Below are positions 44,478 through 52,994 of a stretch of DNA of 64,000 nucleotides, one piece after another. Every line of letters begins with the position of its first letter. The first letter of the stretch is position 1. The position numbers and the translations under genes are program-made. The notes beneath the pieces were generated by a model. That model worked only from the letters and a program-made list of their open reading frames with translations, was not told the origin of the DNA and did not search any database. The stretch covers positions 1,674,001-1,738,000 of the forward strand of contig JAXGXG010000001.1 in assembly GCA_040772845.1 (NCBI GenBank). The letters are read 5' to 3'. This DNA is from PWXP01 sp040772845. GTDB lineage: Bacteria > Planctomycetota > Planctomycetia > Pirellulales > Thermoguttaceae.

Positions 44478-45329
44478 ATGAAACTGATTACCTATCAAAG
44501 CGATTCGGGGCCGCGCACAGCGGCCTTGGCGGACAAGCAGCTCGTCGATCTGAATCGGGCCGATGCGAACATCCCTGCCTGCATCAAACAGTTCCTTGCC
44601 GCCGGCCCGGATATGATCCAGCGGGCCGCCGAAGCCGTTGCAAAGGCAGAACCGCTGCCGCTCGACGGTCTGCCGCTACTGCCGCCCGTTCCATCTCCGG
44701 AAAAGATCATCTGCGTGGGGCTGAACTACGCCGATCATGCCAAGGAAGGCGGGTTCGATCCGCCGGTCGAACCGGTGATCTTCAATAAGTTCCCGTCCGC
44801 CGTTCTGGCAGATGGGCAACCGATTGTCCTTCCACCATCAAGCCAGAAGGTCGATTACGAGGCCGAACTGGTCGTCGTCCTCGGCCGTGGCGGGCGGAAT
44901 ATCCCGCAATCCGAAGCACGCAAGTATGTGGCCGCCTACTGCTGCGGGAACGACATCTCGGCCCGCAACTGGCAGCTCGAGAAAACCGGCGGCCAGTGGC
45001 TCCTGGGGAAGACGTTCGATACGTTCGCCCCCTTCGGCCCGTACCTGGTGACGGCCGATGACGTGCCCGACCCCCACTCGCTACGCATCCGGTCACGCAT
45101 CAACGGCCAAACCATGCAGGATTCGAACACGTCGCAACTGATCTTCCCCGTGGAAGAGCTGATTGCCTACGTCTCTTCGGTCTGTACGCTTTCGCCCGGC
45201 GACCTGCTATTCACCGGAACGCCGCCGGGAGTCGGATTCGCACGCAAGCCGCCCGTCTTCCTTCGTGCAGGCGACGTGGTGGAAGTCGAGATTGACGAGT
45301 TGGGTATACTCAGAAACCCGGTGACTTAG
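44478..45329 (+). CDS. Fumarylacetoacetate hydrolase family protein
   Basis: 283 residues. The N-terminal small domain (MKLITYQSDSGPRTAAL) is followed by the FAH catalytic domain. Motifs are IICVGLNYADHAKEGG, VIFNKFPSAV, VDYEAELVVVLGRGGRNI (acidic metal ligands), YCCGNDISARNWQ, KTFDTFAPFGPYLVT and LFTGTPPGVGFARKPP. These Mg-dependent enzymes hydrolyse or decarboxylate beta-keto or acylpyruvate compounds in aromatic and sugar-acid breakdown. A role in an L-fucose/L-rhamnose-type sugar acid route (2,4-diketo-3-deoxy sugar hydrolase) would fit the glycan theme but is not shown. The metal-binding residues look complete. Confidence 0.9.
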   Translation: MKLITYQSDSGPRTAALADKQLVDLNRADANIPACIKQFLAAGPDMIQRAAEAVAKAEPLPLDGLPLLPPVPSPEKIICVGLNYADHAKEGGFDPPVEPVIFNKFPSAVLADGQPIVLPPSSQKVDYEAELVVVLGRGGRNIPQSEARKYVAAYCCGNDISARNWQLEKTGGQWLLGKTFDTFAPFGPYLVTADDVPDPHSLRIRSRINGQTMQDSNTSQLIFPVEELIAYVSSVCTLSPGDLLFTGTPPGVGFARKPPVFLRAGDVVEVEIDELGILRNPVT

Positions 45330-45341
45330 AGAAGAATCCGT

Positions 45342-46103
45342 TCATCCCGCCGGTTGGAGCACCGATTGCCAGCGGCGCGGCAGGGCGGCGAAGGCGCGGT
45401 CGTACGTGGCCGAAAGCGGTACGAGCACGTACCCGTTCCGTTCAAGGTACAATGGCATGTCGGGCAGCGTGTCGCCGACCGCAACCGGTTCCACGTAAGC
45501 CTTCAGGCTCATCGCCGACTCGTACGCCGCAAGCGTTAGCGGCTTGCCTGCCACGCCGGCAAACGGCTGCCCGGTCATCTCCTCCCAAATCGCCGCATGG
45601 ACTCCGGCCGGATCGCGAGGGGTGGGCGGCAGCAGGTCGAGAATGAGCAGGTGAATCTGCCGGTCGAGCAATTCCCCGGCCTTGTCCAGAAACGAACGGA
45701 ACGCCTTCTGGCCCGACTTGTTGCCGGGCGAAACGATCTCCACAACTGACACCATCCGATCGCCGGTCACGTGACGCACCGTCACCACGCTCTGCTTGCG
45801 GCGGTAGAACTCCATGTCCGTTTCCACCTGGATGCTCACCTTCGGCGGCGCAACCAGCAGGCCCGTGCCGCCGGCATCGTTCAGGTCGGCGGCCGATGGA
45901 ACCGGCCCGGAACCGTCGTCGTCCGGCAACTGTTCGAGGGCCAGGATGTCCGGTCCGAAACCGGCCGCGTGCTGCTCCGCCAGGGCATAGTAACCCTCGG
46001 GCAGCAAACCTGCGTTCAGCGATCGGCTTATTTCTTCGATCCACGCATGGTGGAAATGGTGGAAGATGCCGGCTTCAACATGTCGCCAGTTGTGGATGGG
46101 CAT
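45342..46103 (-). CDS. DUF4058 family protein
   Basis: 253 residues from the ATG at 46103: MPIHNWRHVEAGIFHHFHHAWIEEIS, the recognisable N-terminus of DUF4058, then LNAGLLPEGYYALAEQHAAG. The middle VVEIVSPGNKSGQKAFRSFLDK is the nuclease-like VEIxSPxNK core shared with restriction-like folds such as Uma2. The family is abundant in planctomycetes and cyanobacteria and has no known function. Conserved acidic and lysine residues in EIVSPGNK suggest an inactive or active PD-(D/E)XK relative. Convergent with the FAH gene. Confidence 0.88.
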   Translation of the reverse strand: MPIHNWRHVEAGIFHHFHHAWIEEISRSLNAGLLPEGYYALAEQHAAGFGPDILALEQLPDDDGSGPVPSAADLNDAGGTGLLVAPPKVSIQVETDMEFYRRKQSVVTVRHVTGDRMVSVVEIVSPGNKSGQKAFRSFLDKAGELLDRQIHLLILDLLPPTPRDPAGVHAAIWEEMTGQPFAGVAGKPLTLAAYESAMSLKAYVEPVAVGDTLPDMPLYLERNGYVLVPLSATYDRAFAALPRRWQSVLQPAG

Positions 46104-46231
46104 AACGGGAACCTTCCGACACGGGGCAGAGCGGTCTTTACGCGGTTTGCGCGGTGAATCTCGCCGCACCCATTCATTGTACACCGCAGGCTTCCGCGGG
46201 GCGATTCCCCCTCGAATTAGCCAATTCCGGC

Positions 46232-46954
46232 CTACCCTTCCTGCATTTTTCGGATGAACACCTTGAAGAACTCGGTGCCGTAGTCGTGCCAGGTGCCGGC
46301 GCTGACGATATTGCCATCGACCACACACGGTTCCTTAACGTACACGCCGCCGTTTTGGGTGATGTCGAACTCGCACTTGGCTACGGTCGTGGCGCGTCGG
46401 CCCGTCTTGAACGCGCCGGCCGCCGCCAGGATTTCGATACCATGGCACACGACGGCAATGGGTTTGTTCTTTTCCAGGAAGTACCGCGTGATTCGCATCA
46501 GATCCTTGTCGTAGCGAAGGTACTCCGGGGCACGGCCGCCGGAGAGGAACAGGCCGGCGTACTGCTCCGGGTTGACGTCCCGGAACGCCACGGTCGCCTG
46601 GATGTGGTACGAGGGGCGTTCTTCGGTAATGTCCCACGGCACGGCGGCATTCGGGGGAATCTCGTGCGCTACTCCGTTGTACAGCCTCGCCTCCGGACCG
46701 GCCACAACCAGTTCGAACCCATCCTCGGGCAAGCGGAAGAACGGGTAGAGCGTATCCATCATCTCGGTGGCATCGCCAATGGGCATCAATACTTTGGGCA
46801 TGTGTGGGTCCTTTCTTTGGGAGATCCCGGCTTCGCCGACGGCGACGGCCAGATTCGCATGACAGATGGCAACCGCGCCGAACGTCCCGCCTGCGGCCAG
46901 TTTTATAAACTGCCGCCGGGACGGTCTGCGGTTTTCTGATGGGTCGGTTTGCAT
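46232..46954 (-). CDS. DJ-1/PfpI family protein with Tat signal
   Basis: 240 residues from 46954. A twin-arginine signal (PSRRQFIKLAAGGTFGAVAI) is followed by the DJ-1/PfpI domain: KVLMPIGDATEMMDTLYPF, YAGLFLSGGRAPEYL, and the nucleophile elbow IAVVCHGIEILAAAG with the reactive cysteine. Export through Tat is unusual for this family, whose members act as glyoxalases, deglycases, chaperones or peptidases. An internal ATG at the PKVLMP position would give a cytosolic form. Divergent from the lacI-type gene at 47275. Confidence 0.85.
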   Translation of the reverse strand: MQTDPSENRRPSRRQFIKLAAGGTFGAVAICHANLAVAVGEAGISQRKDPHMPKVLMPIGDATEMMDTLYPFFRLPEDGFELVVAGPEARLYNGVAHEIPPNAAVPWDITEERPSYHIQATVAFRDVNPEQYAGLFLSGGRAPEYLRYDKDLMRITRYFLEKNKPIAVVCHGIEILAAAGAFKTGRRATTVAKCEFDITQNGGVYVKEPCVVDGNIVSAGTWHDYGTEFFKVFIRKMQEG

Positions 46955-47238
46955 GACCGGTCTTTCGCAAAAGGGTTTCACAACACAACGAAACGGCGAC
47001 TTTTGCATAGAAATGCGAGGATACTTGCGTGCCCCGTATTCTGCAACATTCTCGTGTCGGCCAGACCGGTTGTCAAGTCCCCAGTCGCCAAGAGAGGGCC
47101 AGGCTCCGGGCGAATCACGCCCAAAAAGCAGCATTATTGGGATGTCCTCGCCGCCTGACACTATCGAAGGAACGCCGCGCCAGGGGGGCGCCACCCCGAG
47201 CCGAACCCTGCGATATGCACGAAAGATTTGTTTGGTTT
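46955..47238. other. Divergent intergenic region before the LacI-type gene
   Basis: About 285 bases; no gene was recognised. The right end leads into the palindrome and promoter at 47239-47267. Confidence 0.4.
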
Positions 47239-47261
47239 GTTGCATCCCATGGCAATGCAAC
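47239..47261. promoter_or_regulatory. Palindromic operator candidate over the lacI-type promoter
   Basis: GTTGCAT and ATGCAAC are exact inverted half-sites around a 9-base centre. The palindrome covers the -35 and spacer region directly before TATAAT, as expected for autorepression. Confidence 0.6.
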
Positions 47262-47267
47262 TATAAT
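47262..47267 (+). promoter_or_regulatory. TATAAT -10 box of the LacI-type regulator gene
   Basis: A perfect TATAAT ends eight bases before the ATG at 47275. The transcript would therefore have almost no leader and no Shine-Dalgarno sequence, suggesting leaderless translation. Confidence 0.5.
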
Positions 47268-47274
47268 CACCTCT

Positions 47275-48345
47275 ATGGCAACGACACTACGAGATATTGC
47301 GGCGGCTGCCGGGACGTCCGTCAGTACGGTCAGTCGGGTCTTCAGTAGCCACCCAGGCATCAGCACAGCAACGGCCGCGAGGGTGCGCGAGAAGGCGAAA
47401 CGGCTGGGCTACCGGGTTCGTAATGCCCGGCGACCCCAGAACGGAACCCCTAGCCTTGCCCAAAAGACCATCGCCCTGCTCGCCTTGGGAATCGACCGTT
47501 CGCTGGTTTCGGTGCCTGCGGTCGCCTCGACCTTACACGGTGCAGAAGCCGCCCTGGGCGAGGCCGGCGCGAAGGTCCAGTTGGCGCACATCCCCGATAT
47601 GACCGTCGTGCCGCCTTCGCTCGATCTGCCGTCGCTCGACGGCATCATCTTGCATGGCGCCCTGCAGGGGAACCAGCTCGAAGTGGTATCCAGCCGGCTA
47701 TTGAAACGCCTGCGGCAGGTACCCGCCGTGTGGCTGTTGGGGCGGCCACGGGGCGGTTGGGGCGATGCCGTCGGAGCCGACGATTACCGGCTCGGCGCAA
47801 TGATCGCCGAGTACCTGGTCGCCCGCGGCCACCGGCGGGTGGCGTTCGTCAACCCAAAGCCCGACCACCTGCTCTTCATGCGCCGCGAGGACGGCCTGCT
47901 GGGCGCCGCGCGGCGTCTGGGGCTTTCCGTCCAGTGTTTCTGCAGCGCGCCGCCCGGCGGCTGGGAGTTTCCCTTGCAAGCGCCGACGCACGTAGAGATG
48001 GTGCAACACTTGGTGGACCAGGTATTGGCTACCCGGCCCCGTCCTACGGTCATCGTTGCGGCCGTCGATAGTGTGGCAGCGCTGATCTATCGTGCTTTGG
48101 CCGTGCGCGAACTGCGAGTGGGACGCGACATAAGCGTCATCTCCGGCAATGCCGATCACCGCCTGATCGCCCCGTTGCATCCGCAACTGACGACCCTCGA
48201 CATCCACCCGTTTGAGATCGGCCGCCGCGCCGTCCAACAGCTTGCCCTCCGCCTTGCCGATCCGAATCCCTGGCCCGACGGCGACTGGACGGTCCACCCG
48301 ACTCTGCTCGAAGGGGAATCGGTCGTGACAATCGTCGCCAAGTGA
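47275..48345 (+). CDS. LacI family transcriptional regulator
   Basis: 356 residues: MATTLRDIAAAAGTSVSTVSRVFSSHPGIS is the LacI helix-turn-helix, followed by ARVREKAKRLGYRVRN (hinge-proximal part). The periplasmic-binding-protein-like effector domain has ALLALGIDRSLVSVPAVAS, DGIILHGALQG and GHRRVAFVNPKP, ending LLEGESVVTIVAK. The family binds a sugar or sugar phosphate and releases or binds palindromic operators. A palindrome overlaps its own promoter and another lies just downstream, ahead of the isomerase-oxidoreductase genes, which are the probable targets. Confidence 0.92.
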   Translation: MATTLRDIAAAAGTSVSTVSRVFSSHPGISTATAARVREKAKRLGYRVRNARRPQNGTPSLAQKTIALLALGIDRSLVSVPAVASTLHGAEAALGEAGAKVQLAHIPDMTVVPPSLDLPSLDGIILHGALQGNQLEVVSSRLLKRLRQVPAVWLLGRPRGGWGDAVGADDYRLGAMIAEYLVARGHRRVAFVNPKPDHLLFMRREDGLLGAARRLGLSVQCFCSAPPGGWEFPLQAPTHVEMVQHLVDQVLATRPRPTVIVAAVDSVAALIYRALAVRELRVGRDISVISGNADHRLIAPLHPQLTTLDIHPFEIGRRAVQQLALRLADPNPWPDGDWTVHPTLLEGESVVTIVAK

Positions 48346-48379
48346 ATCGGTGCCCCGTCCGCCTTGCAAGCAAGTGGAG

Positions 48380-48402
48380 TGCAAGTTTGCATGAAACTTG
48401 CA
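48380..48402. promoter_or_regulatory. Palindromic operator candidate before the sugar operon
   Basis: TGCAAGTTT and AAACTTGCA are perfect 9-bp half-sites with a 5-base centre, lying 34 bases after the regulator gene and 97 bases before the isomerase gene. It shares the TTGCA core with the palindrome at 47239-47261. Confidence 0.6.
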
Positions 48403-48498
48403 GCCCGCGATGAGTGTTCTTGCACCCGGCGAATCGTGGCGATAGGATAAGGCCGTGATGAGCGGCCAACGGCTCCAACCCTGCGGAGGACTTTCACC

Positions 48499-49449
48499 AT
48501 GAATCGGCCTTCTTCTTCGGTTGTCGCAACGCATCTGACCCGGCGTGAAGCGTGCCGTATACTGGCCGGCGGCTTCGCGCTTGCGTGGTTGAACCCCGCC
48601 CGGATCGCGGCCCAATCCACCGGTGACTGGCGGCCGAACTACGTGTTGGCGTCGTGCATGTACGGAAGTCTGCCGCTGGCGGACATCTTGCCGGAGGTCC
48701 GCAAGGGCGGCGCTTCGACCGTCGATCTCTGGCCGCCGGTCCATGGGGATCAGCGTAAGGCGATCGATGAGCTGGGCTTCGAGGCATTCGAGTCGCTCCT
48801 GGCGAAGTTCGACGTACGACTGGCCGGTACGACGCGATACGATCTGGGTCCCTTCCGGCTGGCGGACGAGATTGCCGTACTCAAGCGCCTCGGTGGCCGG
48901 ACCCTGGTGACCGGCAGCGCCGGCCCGAAAAACATCGCGGGCGAGGAGGCCAAGACGGCCGTTCGCGACTTCGTGGAGAAGATGAAGCCGACGGCGGACA
49001 TGGCGGCCGAGGCAGGCGTGACGGTCGCCATCGAGAACCACGGCAACGCCCTGATCTACTCGCCCGACTCGATTCGCTACCTGGCCGACCTGGCCCCGGC
49101 GGCCGGGTTGGGCATCGCCCTGGCCCCGTACCACCTGCCGCAAGACACGCAACTGCTCGCTGATTTGATTGAGCACCTTGGCGATAAGCTGGCGGTGTTC
49201 TACGCATGGCAGCATGGCGACGGGTGCATGACGAAGCTGCCGAAAGAGCAGGAACTCAAACAGATGCCGGGCCGTGGCCCGCTCGACTTTGCTCCTCTCA
49301 TGGCGGCGCTTGAGAACATCCGGTTCTCCGGGCCTTTTGAAATCTTCATGCATCCGGTGCCGCGCGGCATCCCCATCCTTTCCACTCCGGAGGAATGCAC
49401 CGCCGAAATCAATCGCGCGCGTGCCTACCTGAACGCACTGCTCTCATGA
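48499..49449 (+). CDS. Exported sugar phosphate isomerase/epimerase-like protein
   Basis: 316 residues, start supported by GGAGGA. The N-terminus TRREACRILAGGFALAWL is a Tat-like signal. The rest is a xylose-isomerase-type TIM barrel (AP endonuclease family 2 fold): DILPEVRKGGASTVDLWPP, TADMAAEAGVTVAIENHGN (metal-ligand Glu), LGIALAPYHLPQD, VFYAWQHGDG and FSGPFEIFMHP (last Glu). Such exported isomerases are frequent in planctomycetes together with Gfo/Idh/MocA oxidoreductases and probably handle unusual sugars outside the cytoplasm. First gene of an operon behind the palindrome at 48380. Confidence 0.85.
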   Translation: MNRPSSSVVATHLTRREACRILAGGFALAWLNPARIAAQSTGDWRPNYVLASCMYGSLPLADILPEVRKGGASTVDLWPPVHGDQRKAIDELGFEAFESLLAKFDVRLAGTTRYDLGPFRLADEIAVLKRLGGRTLVTGSAGPKNIAGEEAKTAVRDFVEKMKPTADMAAEAGVTVAIENHGNALIYSPDSIRYLADLAPAAGLGIALAPYHLPQDTQLLADLIEHLGDKLAVFYAWQHGDGCMTKLPKEQELKQMPGRGPLDFAPLMAALENIRFSGPFEIFMHPVPRGIPILSTPEECTAEINRARAYLNALLS

Positions 49450-49463
49450 AAAGGAGCTCTACG

Positions 49464-50780
49464 ATGCAATCGACTTCTCGACGCAACTTCCTACGAGCCA
49501 CCGCCGGCGCGCTCGCAGGCGCCGGTGCAACGCCCTATGTCTTCACGGCGCATGCCGCAGACGCCGACAAGCCGCGGTCGAAGAACGACCGGTTCCGCAT
49601 CGCGGCCGTCGGCATGAGGTATCAAGGCACGGTGATTACCGAAATCGCCGCCGATTACGGCGATATCGTGGCGATTGCCGACGTCGACCGGGAGATCGGC
49701 GAGAAGGCCGTCGAGCATTTCGGCGGCAAGGCCACGCTCTACGAAGACTATCGCAAGATGCTCGACAAGGAGAAGATCGACGCCGTGATGATCGGCACGC
49801 CCGACCACTGGCACGCGAAAATCTGCATCGACGCCGCCCGCGCCGGGCTGGATATCTACTGCGAAAAGCCGCTTACCCTCACCATCGACGAAGGCAAGCT
49901 GCTCTCGAAGGTCATTGCCGAGACGGGCCGCGTATTGCAGGTTGGCTCGTGGCAGCGGAGCGACCATCGATTCCGCCTTGCCTGCGAAATGGTGCGCGGC
50001 GGGCGGATCGGCAAATTGCAGGAGGTCGAGGTGATTCTAGGCAAGAACAAGACGGGCGGGCCTTTCGCCGTGGAGTCGCCGCCGCCGCAGTTGAACTGGG
50101 ACCTGTGGCAAGGGCAGACGCCTGCCGTGCCGTACATCAAAGAACGGAGCCACTACACGTTCCGCTGGTGGTACGAGTATTCCGGCGGGCAGATGACCGA
50201 CTGGGGCGCCCATCATCTGGATATCGCCCAATGGGGCATCGGGGCCGACCGAACCGGGCCGGTGGAGATTCAGGGCAAGGCCCGAATGCCGGACGTGCAA
50301 AACGGCTACAACGTCGCGCTCGATTACGAAGCCCGGTACGTCTTCCCCAATGGCGTGCCTATGACCGTACTGGACAACGGCCGCAACGGCATCATGTTCA
50401 TCGGCACGGAAGGGCGGATCTTCGTCAACCGCGGTACGATTTCCGGCAAGCCGGTGGAAGACCTGGCCGGCGCGCCGCTGGAGCGCGAGGATTTCCGGCT
50501 CTACGCCCACGACAACCTGGACCGCCCCGCGCGCATGGGCAAGCACGACTCGATCCTGAACCACATGGGCAATTTCTTCGATTGCGTGAAGACCCGCAAC
50601 ACGCCCATTTCCGACGTTGTCAGCCAGCATCGATCCGTCTCGACCTGCCATTTGGGCAACATCGCCATGCGACTCGGCCGCCCGCTCCGCTGGGACCCGG
50701 AGAAGGAGTTGTTCATCGGCGACGACGAAGCGAACCAGTGGCTCAGCCGGCCCCAGCGGGCAGGCTACGAAGTCGCATAG
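49464..50780 (+). CDS. Tat-exported Gfo/Idh/MocA family oxidoreductase
   Basis: 438 residues from the ATG at 49464 (AAGGAG eight bases upstream; an ATG at 49446 overlaps the previous stop). The Tat signal SRRNFLRATAGALAGAG is followed by a Rossmann domain with FRIAAVGMRYQGTVI, VAIADVDREIGEKA, IGTPDHWHAKICIDA and EKPLTLTIDEGK (catalytic Lys region). The C-terminal domain has MTDWGAHHLDIAQWGIGAD and IMFIGTEGRIFVNRG. It is an NAD(P)-dependent sugar dehydrogenase of unknown substrate. It follows the isomerase gene directly, so oxidation and isomerisation of the same sugar are likely. Confidence 0.92.
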   Translation: MQSTSRRNFLRATAGALAGAGATPYVFTAHAADADKPRSKNDRFRIAAVGMRYQGTVITEIAADYGDIVAIADVDREIGEKAVEHFGGKATLYEDYRKMLDKEKIDAVMIGTPDHWHAKICIDAARAGLDIYCEKPLTLTIDEGKLLSKVIAETGRVLQVGSWQRSDHRFRLACEMVRGGRIGKLQEVEVILGKNKTGGPFAVESPPPQLNWDLWQGQTPAVPYIKERSHYTFRWWYEYSGGQMTDWGAHHLDIAQWGIGADRTGPVEIQGKARMPDVQNGYNVALDYEARYVFPNGVPMTVLDNGRNGIMFIGTEGRIFVNRGTISGKPVEDLAGAPLEREDFRLYAHDNLDRPARMGKHDSILNHMGNFFDCVKTRNTPISDVVSQHRSVSTCHLGNIAMRLGRPLRWDPEKELFIGDDEANQWLSRPQRAGYEVA

Positions 50781-50828
50781 AAGCTGCCGCTGTCCTCGGG
50801 CGCCATTCACGTGGCGTTCCTGAGGCCC

Positions 50829-50841
50829 GTGAACGGTTACG
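50829..50841 (+). repeat. GTGAACGGTTACG repeat core
   Basis: Shares its 13 bases with the 3' part of the repeat at 3197-3223; a fourth occurrence begins at 52513. Confidence 0.5.
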
Positions 50842-50864
50842 ATTCACGTAGCGAGGGCGAAGCC

Positions 50865-52514
50865 GTGAGTACGAGCAGACGACTATCTCGACGCCGTTTC
50901 TTCAATAGCGCCGCACGGCACACCGCTGCCGCCTGCCTTGCAGGGAGAATCGACTGGGCCGCCGCCGCGGAGAAGGCGTCGTCGCCGATCGTAACCCCAG
51001 GTGCGGCAGGTCCGTATCACAAGACGCCGGACACGGTCGATTACAAGTGCATCTTCAACCATGAGTTGCTGATTGTGTGCGGCAGGAAGAACAACAGCCC
51101 GGAGTACATCACGTCGTTCGTCGAGAAGCTTGAAGACACGGACGTGGACGTGGTCATGTGCTGCCCGACGGCGTGGCGAACGAACCTCTATCCCTCCCAG
51201 ATCGACTTGCAGTGGAGGCAATATACACCCGAGCAGAAGTCGCCGAAGTTCAGGCCGTTTGATTACATCATGAAGTACATCCATTCGGGTGGCGATCCGG
51301 TGCAGGAGACGCTCGATGCCTGCCGGACGTACGGCAAGGACTTTTTCATTTCGTATCGGATGAACGATCATCATTATGTCACCGACACCGCATGGCCCAC
51401 GCACAACTTCTTCTGGCGGGAGCACCCTGAATACTGGCTGGGCGACACCGATACGTCGCCCTACCGTCGCGACGATGATCGCGTCAGGCTGCTGAACTAC
51501 ATGATTCCCGAAGTGCGGGACTACTACTACTCGATCCTCGAAGAGCTTTGCACCAACTACGACGTGGACGGCGTGGAACTGGATTTCCAGCGCTTTCCGC
51601 GGTTCTTTCATAACGACAAGATTGAAGAAGGCGCCCAGGTTATGACGGCCTTCATGGCGCGCATACGGACGATGCTGGACGCCCTGGGTCGCAAGCGCGG
51701 CAAGTCGCTGAAACTCTGCGTACGCGTGCCCGAGACGATTGCCAAGTGCGAGCAGGCGGGGCTCGACGTCGCCGGCTGGGACGCGCAGCGGCTGGTCGAT
51801 ATGATCAACGTGTCGTCCTTCTACATCCATACCATGGAACTGGATATCGAGGACTTCCAAGCCAGAACCAACCGGGCGAAGATCTACGGCGAGATGAACT
51901 ACGTTACCTACCAGAACAGCACGGCCAGTCCATTCGCCCGGCGCTATACCACGATCCCCGCCTACCATGCTTCGGCCTTGAGTCTCTTCCACCGCGGGGC
52001 TGATGGCCTGAGCCTGTTCAACTACGATTACGTTCCGGCCAGCCAGCGGATAGCAATGGCCGAGGGACTGAAACGGATCACCGACGTCGAGTATCTCAAA
52101 ACCAAGCCGAAGCACTACGTTGTCTCGCGCGGCTTCGGCAGCTTGCCCGCAAGGAATCAGGCAACCGTGGACCTGATCGTTCCCGACGACACGGCGGGAG
52201 GCGCCTTCGCGCGGGCGGTGCTTCGCGTCGAGACTCGGAACCCTTGCACGGATCTGACCATCGTCGCGCAGGTCAACGGCATGCGGCTCCAAGCCTGCGA
52301 TTACGAAGGCCGCGAGTTGTTCGCGCCGCTGGCTGACAACGCCGGCTATGCCTCCCGCGACACGCTGAAGTTCTATGCGGTCCCGCTCGATCTGCTCGTT
52401 TTGGGCAACAACCGGGTGGCGATCGACAATTCGGACAAGACAACCAAGCCATGCACATTTGTCACAATGGAATTGGGGCTCTTCCACGGCGACAGTTGCA
52501 AGAGTCTTTCTTGA
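50865..52514 (+). CDS. Tat-exported glycoside hydrolase-like TIM barrel protein
   Basis: About 549 residues from a GTG at 50865; a GTG at 50811 is an alternative. The Tat signal LSRRRFFNSAARHTAAACLAG is followed by a barrel with VDVVMCCPTAWRTNLYPSQ, DFFISYRMNDHHYVTD and NYDVDGVELDFQRFPRFF, where the Glu/Asp pair on a barrel strand is a plausible active site. Then come LCVRVPETIAKCEQAGLDV and INVSSFYIHTMELDIEDF. It resembles GHL10/DUF187-type families of planctomycetes and verrucomicrobia. C-terminal 120 residues form a beta domain (VDLIVPDDTAGGAFARAVLRV). Third gene of the LacI-associated unit, so probably a glycan-processing step. Confidence 0.72.
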   Translation: MSTSRRLSRRRFFNSAARHTAAACLAGRIDWAAAAEKASSPIVTPGAAGPYHKTPDTVDYKCIFNHELLIVCGRKNNSPEYITSFVEKLEDTDVDVVMCCPTAWRTNLYPSQIDLQWRQYTPEQKSPKFRPFDYIMKYIHSGGDPVQETLDACRTYGKDFFISYRMNDHHYVTDTAWPTHNFFWREHPEYWLGDTDTSPYRRDDDRVRLLNYMIPEVRDYYYSILEELCTNYDVDGVELDFQRFPRFFHNDKIEEGAQVMTAFMARIRTMLDALGRKRGKSLKLCVRVPETIAKCEQAGLDVAGWDAQRLVDMINVSSFYIHTMELDIEDFQARTNRAKIYGEMNYVTYQNSTASPFARRYTTIPAYHASALSLFHRGADGLSLFNYDYVPASQRIAMAEGLKRITDVEYLKTKPKHYVVSRGFGSLPARNQATVDLIVPDDTAGGAFARAVLRVETRNPCTDLTIVAQVNGMRLQACDYEGRELFAPLADNAGYASRDTLKFYAVPLDLLVLGNNRVAIDNSDKTTKPCTFVTMELGLFHGDSCKSLS

Positions 52515-52552
52515 ACGGTTACGGTTTCGGCTTTCCTCGTGGAGAAGATGTC

Positions 52553-52657
52553 ATGTTACGAGCATTTACATTCTTTGTGGCCGCAGTCCTTACCGGAAGC
52601 ACCGGCGCGGTGGCGGAGCCTCGGAGTGGCCGAACAGTTCGCCGTAAGCGGCCATGA
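52553..52657 (+). pseudogene. Orphan signal peptide (truncated secreted protein)
   Basis: With GGAGAAG before the ATG, the frame reads MLRAFTFFVAAVLTGSTGAV, AEPRSGRTVRRKRP, then stops at residue 34. This is a clean Sec signal peptide with no mature protein behind it. Probably the start of a secreted protein gene whose body was lost in the rearrangements around the following TA/IS locus. Confidence 0.5.
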
Positions 52658-52708
52658 AAAGTTACCACAGCCGAACAACTTCATACTGGTCGAATATCGG
52701 ATCGCGAC

Positions 52709-52804
52709 TTACAAGAGAATCCGTTCGACTTGGGCCTGTGCCACAAGCAACTGGTCTTGATCCACCTACCAAATCACCGCATGACTGTCGAGCAGCAACC
52801 TCAT
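52709..52804 (-). pseudogene. PIN toxin (VapC-like) remnant
   Basis: Start ATGA overlaps the antitoxin stop. It reads MRLLLDSHAVIW, then a TAG stop where relatives have a tyrosine (WYVDQD), then VDQDQLLVAQAQVERILL and a second stop. Only the first ~30 codons of a PIN toxin survive and the nonsense codon kills them. Confidence 0.7.
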
Positions 52805-52994
52805 TCCATGTATTCCCTAAAATCGTCCAACGGGGCGTCAAAGTCAGAAGCCATGGCCATGACGGCGCCTCGCAAAGTCCCCGGCTGTCGCGATGCCCTT
52901 TCCGGCCGGGGCGAAGAGGCGACGATACGGGCCACCGCACAGTCGTGCTCGACAATCACGACCTCGTCGCCAGGCGCTAATCCATGGACCAGAT
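52801..52994 (-). pseudogene. Phd/YefM-type antitoxin, 3' part (split by IS)
   Basis: Encodes (V)HGLAPGDEVVIVEHDCAV, ARIVASSPRPERASRQPGTL, RGAVMAMASDFDAPLDDFRE and YME, the second half of a Phd-type antitoxin with its toxin-neutralising tail. Joined to 55180-55231 after removing the IS and one 9-bp duplication, it gives LPDLVHGLAPGDEVV in perfect frame. Confidence 0.85.

Noticed and set aside
44255..44479. N-terminal extension of the small zinc-ribbon-like frame
   Set aside because: Its ATG would share bases with the divergent FAH start codon and leave no promoter; start at 44254 is more sensible.
47698..49353. 551-codon minus-strand frame
   Set aside because: Antisense shadow spanning the LacI-type and isomerase genes.
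50883..52487. 534-codon minus-strand frame
   Set aside because: Antisense to the Tat-exported TIM-barrel gene, composition typical of a shadow frame.
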